From Aurantimonas sp. Leaf443 (lineage in GTDB: Bacteria > Pseudomonadota > Alphaproteobacteria > Rhizobiales > Rhizobiaceae), in NCBI RefSeq assembly GCF_001425575.1, contig NZ_LMRD01000008.1:17170-81169 (forward strand): DNA of 64,000 bases. Direction: 5' to 3'. Below, piece after piece: positions 47,145 to 58,226 of this stretch. The notes beneath the pieces are model-generated. The model was not told the DNA's origin. It saw only the letters and a list, made by a program, of their open reading frames with translations, and searched no databases. How positions within the stretch are numbered: the first letter of the stretch is position 1; every line of letters starts with the position of its first letter. The position numbers were made by a program, and so were the translations under genes.

Positions 47145-48716
47145 TCAGCTCGGCTCGTAGGCCGAGGCGACGGTCAGAAGCGCGCCGTCGAGCGCCTTGC
47201 CCTCCTCGTCGAGAAGGGCGGCCTTGATCAGGCGATGGAGCCACGCGCCGCCATCGGCCTGCCCGCGCAGCAGCGGCACGGCGGACAGGACGCGGTCGAA
47301 CTTGGAATGGCCGCGCGCATGCGTGTCGGAATAGCCCTTCACGAGGCGGCGGGCCGAGAGGATGGCGACGGCCAGGTCGTAGTTCTCCGGCAGGACCGCG
47401 CACGCTCCGTCCAGCCAGCGCTTCCAGTGCTCGGCCTCGCGCTCGTGGCGCAGCGAGCCTCGGCGGAAGCGCTTGAGACCGGCGACGAGATAGAGCGCCA
47501 GAAACCAGTGGATGCGGTCGGTGCGCACGCGGCGGCCGCGATTGACCAGCCTGTCGAGCGCGGAAAAGAGCTTCGGCCGGTCCTCGATCGCGTGCCCGAT
47601 GCGGGCCGGCAGCGTCCCCGCCACCTCCTCCATGCGCGGATGCATGTATTCGGTGAGGCCGAGGATCTGATCGTCCTTCGCCCCCACCTCGCGGCGGATG
47701 CGGGGGGTGCGGGCGCTCCGGGTCTTGAGGTCGGCGACCCGCAGCACGTCGTCATAGGCCATGGCGACGGCGAGATACTTGGCGGCGCCCTGCGTGAAGC
47801 TCCACTCCTTCCCCGCCCCGCCATGGCGGCGATCCAGCGCGTGGAGCGCCTCGAGAACCGTCAGATACTCGCCCGCATAGGCCGTGTCCTGATAGTCCAC
47901 GAGGCGCTTCACGCCGGCAAACGCCATGGCGCGCGCCGTTCGGGGAAGCGCGGCGATCCGGGCGAGCAGCGCGTCGAGCGCGGGCACGCCCACGCGGGCC
48001 GGGGGCTCGGGCAGATCCTTGCCCGGCGCCTTCGGCACGATCTCGCGCGCGCCGCCGACGACACGGTCGAAGCCGGCCGAAAAGGCCCTCAGGCTCGGCT
48101 CGACGCCCTTTCCGCCGGCGCGGATCGCCGCCTCGAAGGCCTCGCGCGGGAAGGGCAGCAGGCCGGAGCCGGCGAGCGCTCCGAACATGGTGGCGGAAAT
48201 GACGCTGCCGTTCTTCTCGGCCAGCGTCTGCATGTCGAAGGCGACGATGCGCTTGGCCGCGACGCCGGCCGCCGTCACGACGCTCTCGGGATCGCCGACG
48301 CCATCGCCCGGCACCTCCTTCTCGCCGACCGCATAGGAGCGGTGCGACGAGGTGATCAGGGTGGTGCGGTCGGGCGTGACCAGCCCGCGCAGCATGGAGC
48401 GGCCCGCTTCCATGAACTCGGCGGCCAGCACCACGTCGACATCGCCGGGCGTCGGCATCAGGGACAGGATCGGGGCCTGCCCATCCCGCCCGGGCAGCAT
48501 TTCGAGATAGTAGATCGTCGCGCCCGTGCGCTGGGCGACGCCGGGAACGGAGGTCGACTGCGCGACCCAGCCCGCGCCTTCCGCGGTCGCCACGATCCAG
48601 TCGGCCAGGACGCCGCCGCCCTGCCCGCCCATGGCGAGGATGGCGAGCGAGAGCGGCTTGTCGGTCGAGAGGCGCGCTGGGGTCGTGCCCTGTGCAAAGC
48701 TCTGATGGACGGTCAT
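47145..48716 (-). CDS. iorB: Indolepyruvate ferredoxin oxidoreductase, beta-type subunit
   Basis: A 523-residue protein. Residues about 20-215 are the 2-oxoacid oxidoreductase gamma-type domain (LAILAMGGQGGGVLADWIV, SVPGVAQRTGATIYYLEM). The remaining 300 residues are the extra domain seen in the long IorB of aerobic Proteobacteria. With IorA it oxidatively decarboxylates arylpyruvates (from Trp, Phe, Tyr) to aryl-CoA esters. It starts 12 bases after iorA. Confidence 0.9.
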   Translation of the reverse strand: MTVHQSFAQGTTPARLSTDKPLSLAILAMGGQGGGVLADWIVATAEGAGWVAQSTSVPGVAQRTGATIYYLEMLPGRDGQAPILSLMPTPGDVDVVLAAEFMEAGRSMLRGLVTPDRTTLITSSHRSYAVGEKEVPGDGVGDPESVVTAAGVAAKRIVAFDMQTLAEKNGSVISATMFGALAGSGLLPFPREAFEAAIRAGGKGVEPSLRAFSAGFDRVVGGAREIVPKAPGKDLPEPPARVGVPALDALLARIAALPRTARAMAFAGVKRLVDYQDTAYAGEYLTVLEALHALDRRHGGAGKEWSFTQGAAKYLAVAMAYDDVLRVADLKTRSARTPRIRREVGAKDDQILGLTEYMHPRMEEVAGTLPARIGHAIEDRPKLFSALDRLVNRGRRVRTDRIHWFLALYLVAGLKRFRRGSLRHEREAEHWKRWLDGACAVLPENYDLAVAILSARRLVKGYSDTHARGHSKFDRVLSAVPLLRGQADGGAWLHRLIKAALLDEEGKALDGALLTVASAYEPS

Positions 48717-48728
48717 GGCGCTCGTTCC

Positions 48729-50879
48729 TCAGGCGAAGGCGACGCGGCGCACGTCGCGCCGGCGCTGCAGGAAGCCGATGACGCGGGCGCGCAGGCGCGC
48801 CAGGACGCGGTCGGTCTTCGTCGGGTTGAACACGATCTCGGCCTTGTAGAAGGAGGGGCAGAGGATCGCCGCCTCCGACACTTCGCCGCAATTGCCGCAG
48901 CCGACGCAGCCGTTGTCGATCGCGGCGACCGGGTCGTCCTTCAGCGGGTCGGCCGTGTGCTTGACCGACAGCGAGGGGCAGCCCGACAGGCGGATGCAGG
49001 CGTGGTCTCCGGTGCAGACGTCCTCGTCCACGCCGAACCGTTCCTTCACCACCCGCTCGCCGTTCCGCACGGCCTTGGCGAAGATCGGCTTCACCCGGCG
49101 CTGCTTGTTGAGCATGCATTCGGACGAGGCGACGATGACCTTCGGCCCCTTTTCCGGGCTCGTCAGCGCCTCCTTCAGCGTGTCGCGCATCCGGGCCACG
49201 TCGTAGGTCCGGTCGACATGGCGCACCCATCTGGCGCCCACGCCCTTCACCGCCGTCACGATGGAATTGTTGGTGGAGCGGTCGGGGTTCTCTGCGCGCG
49301 AGGACGGGATGTCCTGCCCGCCGGTCGCGGCGGCATAGTGGTTGTCCACCACCATGATCACGCCGTCCTGCTTGTTGAAGACGGCGTTGCCGACGCTGGT
49401 GCTGAGGCCGTTGTGCCAGAACCCGCCGTCGCCCATCACCGAGATGGGGCGCTTCTTCGCGTCCACGTTGAAGGCCGAGGCCGAGGCCGGCCCGAGCCCG
49501 TAGCCCATCGTCGTGCCGCCGATGTTGAAGGGCGGCAGGATGGAGAAGAGATGGCAGCCGATATCGGCCGAGACGTGATGGGGCCCGAGCTCCTTCTCCA
49601 CGAGCTTCATCGCCGCGAAGATCGGCCGCTCGGGACAGCCGATGCAGAAGCCGGCGGGCCGCGCCGGCACCACCCCGTTCAGCGCCGTCACCTTCGGATC
49701 GGCCAGCACGGCGTCGGCGCTCGGCACCGGCGGACGGTTGCCGAGAAGCTCGGCCGCATGGGTCTCGAGGAAGGCGGCCAGGCCCTTTGCGAGAACCTGC
49801 GCGGTGTATTCGCCGCCGCGCGGCAGGACGTCCTTGCCGGCGAGCCTGGTCTGCAGGTCGTGGCGGCGCAGGACGAGGCTGACCGCCTGCTCGATATATT
49901 CGGGCTGGCCTTCCTCGATCATGAGGACGGCGTCCTTCTCTGCGCAGAACGCGACGAGTTCCGCGTCGATCAGCGGATAGGAGACGTTGAGGACATAGAG
50001 CGGCACCGCGCTGGCGCCGTAGACGTCCGCAAGGCCCAGATGCTGGAGCGCGCGCATCGTGCTGTTGTAGAGGCCGCCCTGCAGGATCAGGCCGACGCGG
50101 CCCGTCCGGGGGCCGAAATGCTCGTTCAGCTTGCGGCGGGCGACGAAGTCGACCGCGGCGGGCCAGCGCTTCTCTAGCTTCTCGGTCTCGTGGAGATAGG
50201 CGGCGGGCGGCAGCACGATCCGGCTCAGGTCGCGCTTCGGGTTCTCGACCGCCTCCCGCAGCGTGAAGGCGGGACGCTTGTTGTCCTTGGCGACGAACTC
50301 GCCATGGACATGGCAGGAGCGGATGCCGACCTGGAGCAGGACCGGCGTGTTCGAGGCCTCCGAGAGCTCGAAGCCCGTTTCCACCGCTTCCACGATCGAC
50401 GCAAGGTTGGGGCGCGGTGTCAGAAGCCACATCTGCGACTTCATGGCGAAGGCGTGGGTGCGCTCCTGCATGATGGAGGAGCCCTCGCCGTAATCCTCGC
50501 CGACGATGACGAGCGCGCCGCCCGTCACCCCGCCCGAGGAGAGGTTGGAGAGCGCGTCGGAGGCGACATTGGTGCCCGCCGTCGACTTCCAGGTCACCGC
50601 GCCGCGCACGGGATACATGACCGAGGCCGAGAGCATGGCGGCCGCCGCCGCTTCCGAGGCCGAGGATTCGAAGTGGACGCCGAGTTCGTCCATCACGCCG
50701 CGCGCGTCGGCCAGAACGTCCATCAGATGCGAGATCGGCGATCCCTGATAGCCGCCGACATAGGAGACGCCGGACTGAAGCAGCGCCTTGGTGATGGCGA
50801 GGATGCCCTCGCCGCGAAACACGTCGCCCTCGCCGAGCTTCAGCTCTTCGACTTCGCGAACGAAAGACCGTTCCGCCAT
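48729..50879 (-). CDS. iorA: Indolepyruvate ferredoxin oxidoreductase, alpha subunit
   Basis: A 716-residue large subunit. The N-terminal pyruvate-ferredoxin-oxidoreductase domain (LLQSGVSYVGGYQGSPISHL) is followed by the TPP domain with MGDGGFWHNG and VVDNHYAA. The C-terminus has two ferredoxin-like clusters (CTGDHACIRLSGCPS and CVGCGNCGEVSEAAILCPS). It acts on indolepyruvate and other arylpyruvates. A 218-base gap with an imperfect palindrome precedes it, and a MarR gene lies upstream on the same strand. Confidence 0.94.
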   Translation of the reverse strand: MAERSFVREVEELKLGEGDVFRGEGILAITKALLQSGVSYVGGYQGSPISHLMDVLADARGVMDELGVHFESSASEAAAAAMLSASVMYPVRGAVTWKSTAGTNVASDALSNLSSGGVTGGALVIVGEDYGEGSSIMQERTHAFAMKSQMWLLTPRPNLASIVEAVETGFELSEASNTPVLLQVGIRSCHVHGEFVAKDNKRPAFTLREAVENPKRDLSRIVLPPAAYLHETEKLEKRWPAAVDFVARRKLNEHFGPRTGRVGLILQGGLYNSTMRALQHLGLADVYGASAVPLYVLNVSYPLIDAELVAFCAEKDAVLMIEEGQPEYIEQAVSLVLRRHDLQTRLAGKDVLPRGGEYTAQVLAKGLAAFLETHAAELLGNRPPVPSADAVLADPKVTALNGVVPARPAGFCIGCPERPIFAAMKLVEKELGPHHVSADIGCHLFSILPPFNIGGTTMGYGLGPASASAFNVDAKKRPISVMGDGGFWHNGLSTSVGNAVFNKQDGVIMVVDNHYAAATGGQDIPSSRAENPDRSTNNSIVTAVKGVGARWVRHVDRTYDVARMRDTLKEALTSPEKGPKVIVASSECMLNKQRRVKPIFAKAVRNGERVVKERFGVDEDVCTGDHACIRLSGCPSLSVKHTADPLKDDPVAAIDNGCVGCGNCGEVSEAAILCPSFYKAEIVFNPTKTDRVLARLRARVIGFLQRRRDVRRVAFA

Positions 50880-51097
50880 GGACCGCCCTTATGTTGAGGA
50901 GGAGAAGGGAAGCCGACCGAGCAGCTTCAATATCCATGCATAATCATGCTTTTTAGAAAGGTGTCAAACAGATTTCGCCGTTTTCTCGTCCAATATACGG
51001 GATCAGAGCGCATCAATAATAGGCATTTGCATGAAATCTGGCGGATGCGCCGGCGCGGTCGCGCCCGCCGCGGCGAGTGCCCGCCTCGCAGGCCGGC
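50880..51097 (-). promoter_or_regulatory. iorAB upstream region with 12-bp dyad
   Basis: This A/T-richer gap carries the iorA ribosome site (GAGGAGG is not on the coding strand; the coding strand reads CCTTCTCCTCC, so the start has weak signals) and a dyad GCATAATCATGC at 50938-50949 with perfect 4-bp arms. It could be the operator of the upstream MarR; unproven. Confidence 0.35.
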
Positions 51098-51604
51098 CTA
51101 CAGGTCGTTGCGGCGGATATTGCCGAGGATGCGGTGCAGGAGGGCGACGAAGGTCTGGTATTCCTCTTCGGAAACGCCCTCGAACATCTGCGAGAAGCGC
51201 TCGTACATGGTCGGCCAGACGGCGGCGAAGGCGGCCGCGCCCTTTTCGGTGATCGAGGTCTCGCGCACGCGCGCGTCGTCGGCGCGGGGGGTGCGCAGGA
51301 CGAGCCCCTGCTCCTCCATCGCGTCGAGGGTCCGGCTCATCGTGGACTGCTCGGTGACGGCGTAGACGCTGAGCTCGTTGATCGCCAGGCCGTTGGAGAC
51401 GCTGAGGATGGCGAGGATCCGCATCTTGGCGGTGGTCATGTCGAAGGCTTTCAGCTCGTCCGACATATCGGCGTTCCAGCGCGCCGCCACGCGGTTGAGC
51501 AGGTAGGGAGCGAAGTGGTTGAGCCCCAGTTCGCCCATGGAGGGGATCGCGCCCTTCCGCTCGTTCGCGCTGCCCAGAACACCGCGACGATACCTGCCGA
51601 CCAT
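51098..51604 (-). CDS. MarR-family transcriptional regulator
   Basis: A 168-residue winged-helix regulator. The DNA-binding part reads MTTAKMRILAILSVSNGLAINEL, TEQSTMSRTLDAMEEQGLV and the beta-wing RTPRADDARVRETSITEKG. Helical dimerisation segments lie at both ends. The ATG at 51604 has AAGGTAGG upstream and starts four bases after the oxidoreductase stop, so it is the third gene of a cyclase-oxidoreductase-marR unit that leads into iorAB. Aromatic ligands are usual for MarR proteins. Confidence 0.93.
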   Translation of the reverse strand: MVGRYRRGVLGSANERKGAIPSMGELGLNHFAPYLLNRVAARWNADMSDELKAFDMTTAKMRILAILSVSNGLAINELSVYAVTEQSTMSRTLDAMEEQGLVLRTPRADDARVRETSITEKGAAAFAAVWPTMYERFSQMFEGVSEEEYQTFVALLHRILGNIRRNDL

Positions 51605-51607
51605 GAC

Positions 51608-53191
51608 CTACCTTAGGGTTTGCGCGAGCGCGAAGCCCGATCCCGCGCCGAGCCCCGGCCCGGGATGGGTGGAAGCTCCGATATGGTAGAGCTTCGGGAC
51701 ATGGGTCCGATGATTAACGGAGCCCTTGAAGGGCCGCCAGAGGAAAAATTGGTCGACGCCGCAGGCGCCGCCATAGGGATCGCCGCCGACGAGATTGACG
51801 TTGAGGCGCTCCAGATCGGCCGGCGAGTAGGCGACGCGCCTGAGCAACGTCCCGCGGAACCCGTCGATATGGGCGGCGAGCACGGCCTCGATGCGGTCGG
51901 CATAGGCCTCGCGCAGCGCGGGCGTCCAGGCACCGCCGGCGGGGGCGGGAATGACGCCCGCGGCATCCCCCTTGATGTGGCGCGGCGCCTCGGGAAGCTG
52001 GAGCCAGAGGACGGAGGCGCCCGCCGGCGCGCGGGAAGGGTCGAGCATCGCCGGCTGGCCGACGCAGATCGTGGGCTCGGCCGGCAGAAGCCCGCGCTCG
52101 GCCTCGTTCACCGCGCGCGACACGCCGTCGAGCCCCGGCGTCAGATGCAGGAGCGCGACCTTGCCGAGTTCGGGCGCCGACCAGCGCGGCGGACGCGACA
52201 GGGCATAGTGGATCTGCATGTTGCCCTTGCCGTGGCGGTAGCGCCGCGCGCTCTCCCTCATCTCCGCCGGCAGGCCTTCGCCGGGCAGAAGCCGGCCGTA
52301 GAGCTGGCCCGGCGCGGCCGAAACGATGACGCCGGAGCCGGCGCGAAGGACGGCTCCGCCCACAAGACGCACGCCCTCGGCCTCGCCCCTGGCGTTGCGC
52401 AGGACCTCCTCGACGTCGGCCCCTGTGCGGATCTCCCCGCCATGGTCCTCGATCAGGCGGCGGAAGGCGGTGAGGAGTGTCTCCGCCCCGCCCTTCACCA
52501 CCGGGGCGCCCGCCGCCTCCAGCGCGAAGCCGATGACGCGCACCATCTCGCCGGAAAAGGTCGATTCCGGCCCGAGCCCGCAATGCAGGACCCAGGGGGC
52601 GAAGAGGGCGCGGGCCGTCTCGGACCCATAGGTCGTCTCGAGATGGGCGCGCGCGTCCACCATGGCCTCGCCGAAGAAGGCGGCCAGGCCTCGCGGGCCG
52701 CGGCGCAGCAGCTCGCGCCCCACGGTCTTCAGCGTGGCGCGCGACCAGAGCGCGCTGCCCAGAAGCGAGAAGATGAAGCCGGCATCGCCCGCGAAACGCT
52801 CCATGTCGGCCTGGAAAGCCGCTCCGTCGCCGTCGGAAAGGGCGTCGAGCGCGGCGACATTGGCGGCGCGTTCGCGCGACAGGATCGCGTGGCGCCCGTC
52901 CGGCAGGAGGACGCCGGTCGGATGGGAGGCGTCGGCGAATTCCAGCCCGCGGGCCGCCAGATCCTCCTTCAGGACGGCATAGGCCGGGGAGGTCGTGAAC
53001 AGGACGAAGGTCGTCGCCATCACGTCGTGGACGAAGCCCGCTTCCGTGATCGCCTCCGTGCGCAGACAGCCGCCGATACGCTCGTTGCGCTCCAGAAGCA
53101 CGACCTTGCGCCCGCGCCGGGCCAGGAGGCTGGCGGCCACCAGCCCGTTGATGCCGCTGCCGACGATGACGTAGTCCACCTGCCGTTCCAT
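51608..53191 (-). CDS. Phytoene-desaturase-like FAD oxidoreductase
   Basis: A 527-residue amine-oxidase/CrtI-type flavoprotein. The dinucleotide motif is YVIVGSGINGLVAASLLARRG, then LLERNERIGGCLRTEAITE, and the C-terminal FAD motif is YHIGASTHPGPGLGAGSG. It belongs to the pyridine nucleotide-disulphide oxidoreductase domain 2-like group rather than carotenoid synthesis; no crt genes are nearby. The substrate is unknown. The start at 53191 has GGAAGGG upstream and lies 16 bases after the cyclase stop. Confidence 0.88.
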   Translation of the reverse strand: MERQVDYVIVGSGINGLVAASLLARRGRKVVLLERNERIGGCLRTEAITEAGFVHDVMATTFVLFTTSPAYAVLKEDLAARGLEFADASHPTGVLLPDGRHAILSRERAANVAALDALSDGDGAAFQADMERFAGDAGFIFSLLGSALWSRATLKTVGRELLRRGPRGLAAFFGEAMVDARAHLETTYGSETARALFAPWVLHCGLGPESTFSGEMVRVIGFALEAAGAPVVKGGAETLLTAFRRLIEDHGGEIRTGADVEEVLRNARGEAEGVRLVGGAVLRAGSGVIVSAAPGQLYGRLLPGEGLPAEMRESARRYRHGKGNMQIHYALSRPPRWSAPELGKVALLHLTPGLDGVSRAVNEAERGLLPAEPTICVGQPAMLDPSRAPAGASVLWLQLPEAPRHIKGDAAGVIPAPAGGAWTPALREAYADRIEAVLAAHIDGFRGTLLRRVAYSPADLERLNVNLVGGDPYGGACGVDQFFLWRPFKGSVNHRTHVPKLYHIGASTHPGPGLGAGSGFALAQTLR

Positions 53192-53207
53192 CGCGCCCGC
53201 CCTTCCG

Positions 53208-53987
53208 TCAGGTCCTGGGCGCAAGGGCGATGACGCGCAGCGGGCTGCCCGTGCCGTTCACGATCTTCAGGGGCGCGGCGACGACAAGCGCGCCGGTCGG
53301 CGGCAGCCTGTCGAGATTGACGAGGCTGGCGAGCCCGTAGCGGCCCTGTTCCAGTAGAAGATGATGGGCCGGGAAGGGCGGGTCGAAGGAATGGGCCATG
53401 CCGGCATCGGTGCCGACGCATTCGTTGCCCCAGCCGATCACGTTCTTCTCCACGAGATAGCGGATGCAGTCGACGCTCGGGCCCGGCGTGTGGCCGCCGT
53501 TCAGGAAGGTCTCGGCGGACGCGTTGCGCGGGTACCAGTCGGACCGCATGAAGACCCAGGCCCCGGCGGGGATCTCGCCATGCTCCGCCTCCCACGCCCT
53601 CACGCCCTGCGCCGTCAGCACGAAGTCGGGGTCGGCCGCGACCTCGGCGGAGCAGTCGATCACGCAGACGGGGGCGACGAAGTCCCTGGCCGGCAGCCTG
53701 TCGGTCGTGTTGTCGGGCCGGTCGCGACCGGAGATCCAGTGGGCGGGCGCGTCGAAATGGGTGCCCGTATGCTCGCCGAGCTCCATCCAGCCCCAGGCCC
53801 ACCAGGGACCGTTGGCGTCGTAGGCGGAGATCTCGTTCATTCTGAAGGCCGGCGTGTTCCGGCCGAACTCGGGCGGGAGATGGAGCACCGGCGTATCGGG
53901 ACCGAGCGGCGCGGTCAGATCGATCACCTCGATCGCGCCGGACGCAAGGGCGGCGGCGACACTCGACAGGCTTTCGGCGGCGGACAT
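53208..53987 (-). CDS. Cyclase-family protein (kynurenine-formamidase-like)
   Basis: A 259-residue metal-dependent hydrolase of the cyclase family. The signature HxGTHxDAPxH is present as HTGTHFDAPAHW, and downstream WGNECVGTDAGMAHSF supplies the late His/Asp region. Members include bacterial kynurenine formamidase (KynB), which opens N-formylkynurenine, and isatin hydrolase, which opens isatin, an indole oxidation product. Its neighbours in aromatic/indole-type metabolism fit either. ATG 53987 has GAGG upstream. Confidence 0.88.
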   Translation of the reverse strand: MSAAESLSSVAAALASGAIEVIDLTAPLGPDTPVLHLPPEFGRNTPAFRMNEISAYDANGPWWAWGWMELGEHTGTHFDAPAHWISGRDRPDNTTDRLPARDFVAPVCVIDCSAEVAADPDFVLTAQGVRAWEAEHGEIPAGAWVFMRSDWYPRNASAETFLNGGHTPGPSVDCIRYLVEKNVIGWGNECVGTDAGMAHSFDPPFPAHHLLLEQGRYGLASLVNLDRLPPTGALVVAAPLKIVNGTGSPLRVIALAPRT

Positions 53988-54302
53988 GGGCGACCTCAGG
54001 GAAGGGACTGGGGGGATCGCGGCACCGCGGCAGCGTGTCGCGCGATCGGAGGATGACCAGCGATAAGTGAAAATGCAAGCATCGCCTTCGCGAGAAATCG
54101 TCGACCTTCCTCTTCGATAGGCGGCTCGTGCGGTAATTGGCCGGGGGACAGGACTCCGCCTGCTCTTCGCCTCGGCAAGCGCCTGCACAATTCCGATGCA
54201 GATGCAGATATTTCGAAAGACGCCTTGACCGCGCCCGCTCGGCAAATTATTTTAGGTCTAAATCTTCTTCCCGCATCGATCCCCCGTCCAGGAGGCCCAA
54301 CC
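53988..54302. promoter_or_regulatory. Divergent promoter region, cyclase / CoA-monooxygenase genes
   Basis: This 315-base gap separates two oppositely transcribed operons and holds no gene. On the plus strand, TTGACC (54225-54230) and TATTTT (54248-54253) are 17 bases apart and make a good sigma-70 promoter for the monooxygenase operon. A dyad overlaps the -10 (separate entry). Confidence 0.65.
54246..54262 (+). promoter_or_regulatory. Putative MarR operator (site 1)
   Basis: ATTATTTTAGGTCTAAA overlaps the -10 box of the monooxygenase promoter and contains the dyad TTTAG-GT-CTAAA. It matches 13 of 17 positions, in the same register, with site 2 at 58807-58823 in front of the marR/cupin genes. 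Confidence 0.5.
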
Positions 54303-56608
<2,306 letters not shown>

Positions 56609-56612
<4 letters not shown>

Positions 56613-57397
56613 GCGCCGAAGCTCCGCTCGCCGGACGGCACGCGCTCGTCACGGGCGCGGGCTCGGGGATCGGCACGGCGATCGCCGAGCGGCTGCGCCG
56701 GGCCGGCGCCCGCGTCACGCTGGCCGGGCGGCGCGAGGCGCCGTTGCGGGCGCTGGCCGAACGGCTGGGCGGCGACGCCTTCGTCGCCTCCGGCTTCGAC
56801 GTGACGGACACGGCGGCCATCGCCGCCGGGCTTCAGACGGCGCGGGAGGCCTTCGGCCCCGTCTCGATCCTCGTCAACAATGCGGGCGAGGCGCCGAGCG
56901 CGCCCTTCGAGAAGACGGGCGCCGATCTCTGGGCCAGGGTCCTGTCGGTGGATCTCACCGGCGTCTTCAACGTGACGCAGGCGGTGCTGCCCGATCTTCG
57001 ATCGCTGGGGGCCGGCGGGCGAATCGTCAACGTCGCCTCGACGGCGGGGCTGACGGGCTATGCCTATGTCTCCGCCTACTGCGCCGCCAAGCACGGCGTC
57101 GTCGGCCTGACGCGGGCGCTGGCGCTGGAACTGGCCAGGACCGGGATCACCGTCAACGCGGTGTGCCCCGGCTTCACCGACACGCCGATCGTCGCCCAAT
57201 CCGTGCAGCGCATCGTCGAGAAGACCGGGCGCAGCCGCGAGGAGGCCCTGAAGACATTCACCGCGGCCAACCCGCAAGGACGGCTCGTCTCGCCCGCCGA
57301 GGTGGCGCACGCCGTGCTCTGGCTCGCCCTCCCCTGCGCCTCCGCCATCACGGGCCAGGCCGTCGCCGTCTCCGGCGGCGAGGTCATGGCCGGCTGA
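56609..57397 (+). CDS. SDR-family dehydrogenase (3-hydroxyacyl-CoA-dehydrogenase-like)
   Basis: A 262-residue classical SDR with TGAGSGIG cofactor loop, NNAG, Ser in NVASTAG and YCAAK. It likely oxidises a hydroxyacyl-CoA or ring-hydroxyl intermediate made by the preceding enzyme. Its GTG start overlaps the monooxygenase stop (GTGA), so the two are translationally coupled and probably stoichiometric. Confidence 0.92.
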
Positions 57398-57411
57398 AAG
57401 GACCCCGTCCA

Positions 57412-57825
57412 ATGCCCTTCACCCAATCCAAGCCGCTCCGCTTCGGCGACTGCGACCTCACGGGAATCGCCTACCACCCGGCCTATTTCGGCATGCTGGT
57501 GGATGTGAACGAGGCGATGTTCGCGAGCTTCGGCGTCCCTTGGAAGACGCTGATGTTCGAGCGCCGCATCGGCCTGCCGACGGTGACGCTGGAGGTGAGC
57601 TTCGTCGCGCCCTCGACCTATGGCGACGTTCTCGACTTCGCCGTCCACGTGCGCGCGATCGGACGCGCCTCGCTCGACCTCGAAACGGTGGTGAGCGTGC
57701 GCGGGCGGACGATCTGGACCGTCCGGCAGCGCATCGTCGCGACCTCGCTGGAGAACCACAGGTCCACACCCTGGCCGGACGACGTGCGCGCCGGCCTGAC
57801 CCGCTATCTGGAGCCCGCCGCATGA
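57412..57825 (+). CDS. 4-hydroxybenzoyl-CoA-type thioesterase
   Basis: A 137-residue hotdog-fold thioesterase. The active-site block RFGDCDLTGIAYHPAYF aligns with 4-hydroxybenzoyl-CoA thioesterase, with catalytic Asp15. It should release a free aromatic or alicyclic acid from its CoA ester; with a salicylyl-CoA hydroxylase it would yield gentisate. It starts 14 bases after the SDR, with AAAGGA upstream. Confidence 0.9.
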   Translation: MPFTQSKPLRFGDCDLTGIAYHPAYFGMLVDVNEAMFASFGVPWKTLMFERRIGLPTVTLEVSFVAPSTYGDVLDFAVHVRAIGRASLDLETVVSVRGRTIWTVRQRIVATSLENHRSTPWPDDVRAGLTRYLEPAA

Positions 57826-58226
57826 GTCACGAGATCCTCCAGCCCGAAGGCTGGGCCAAGCCCATCGGCTACGCCAACGGCATCAAGGCCCGCGGCACGT
57901 TTCTGCAGGTCGGCGGCCAGATCGGCTGGGACGAGACCTGCAGCTTCCCCTCCGACGATTTCGTCGATCAGGTCGAGCTGGCGCTGAAGAACATCGTGCG
58001 CGTCCTCCAGGAGGGCGGCGCGAAGCCCGAACACATCGTCCAGATGACCTGGTACTTCACCGACCGCGAGGCCTACCGATCGGGCATGAAGCGGATCGGA
58101 GCGGCCTATCGCGCCATCATCGGCCGCCATTTCCCGCCGATGGCGGCGGTGCAGGTGGTGGCTCTCATGGAGGACCGGGCGAAGATCGAGATCGTGGCGA
58201 GCGCCGTCATTCCCGGTCCGAGCTGA
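57822..58226 (+). CDS. Rid-family protein lacking the deaminase arginine
   Basis: A 134-residue Rid/YjgF/YER057c-type protein (YANGIKARGTFLQVGGQIG, then FVDQVELALKNIVRVLQEGG). RidA hydrolyses enamine/imine intermediates using an Arg in the VEVARLP block. Here the block is VQVVALMEDRAKIEI, with Ala in that position, so it belongs with Rid subgroups that lack this residue and may do something else. Rid genes also occur in aerobic anthranilate-CoA clusters. Its ATG overlaps the thioesterase stop (ATGA), and its end overlaps the convergent marR by 20 bases. Confidence 0.9.
   Translation: MSHEILQPEGWAKPIGYANGIKARGTFLQVGGQIGWDETCSFPSDDFVDQVELALKNIVRVLQEGGAKPEHIVQMTWYFTDREAYRSGMKRIGAAYRAIIGRHFPPMAAVQVVALMEDRAKIEIVASAVIPGPS

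Noticed and set aside
47235..50177. 980-codon open frame antisense to iorAB
   Set aside because: It is the complement of two well-supported genes. Long antisense open frames are expected at this G+C content, and its composition (His/Arg/Asp-rich) matches no family.
51608..53191. Carotenoid desaturase of a pigment cluster
   Set aside because: The CrtI-like flavoprotein lies among aromatic catabolism genes, with no crtB, crtE or other carotenoid genes nearby.
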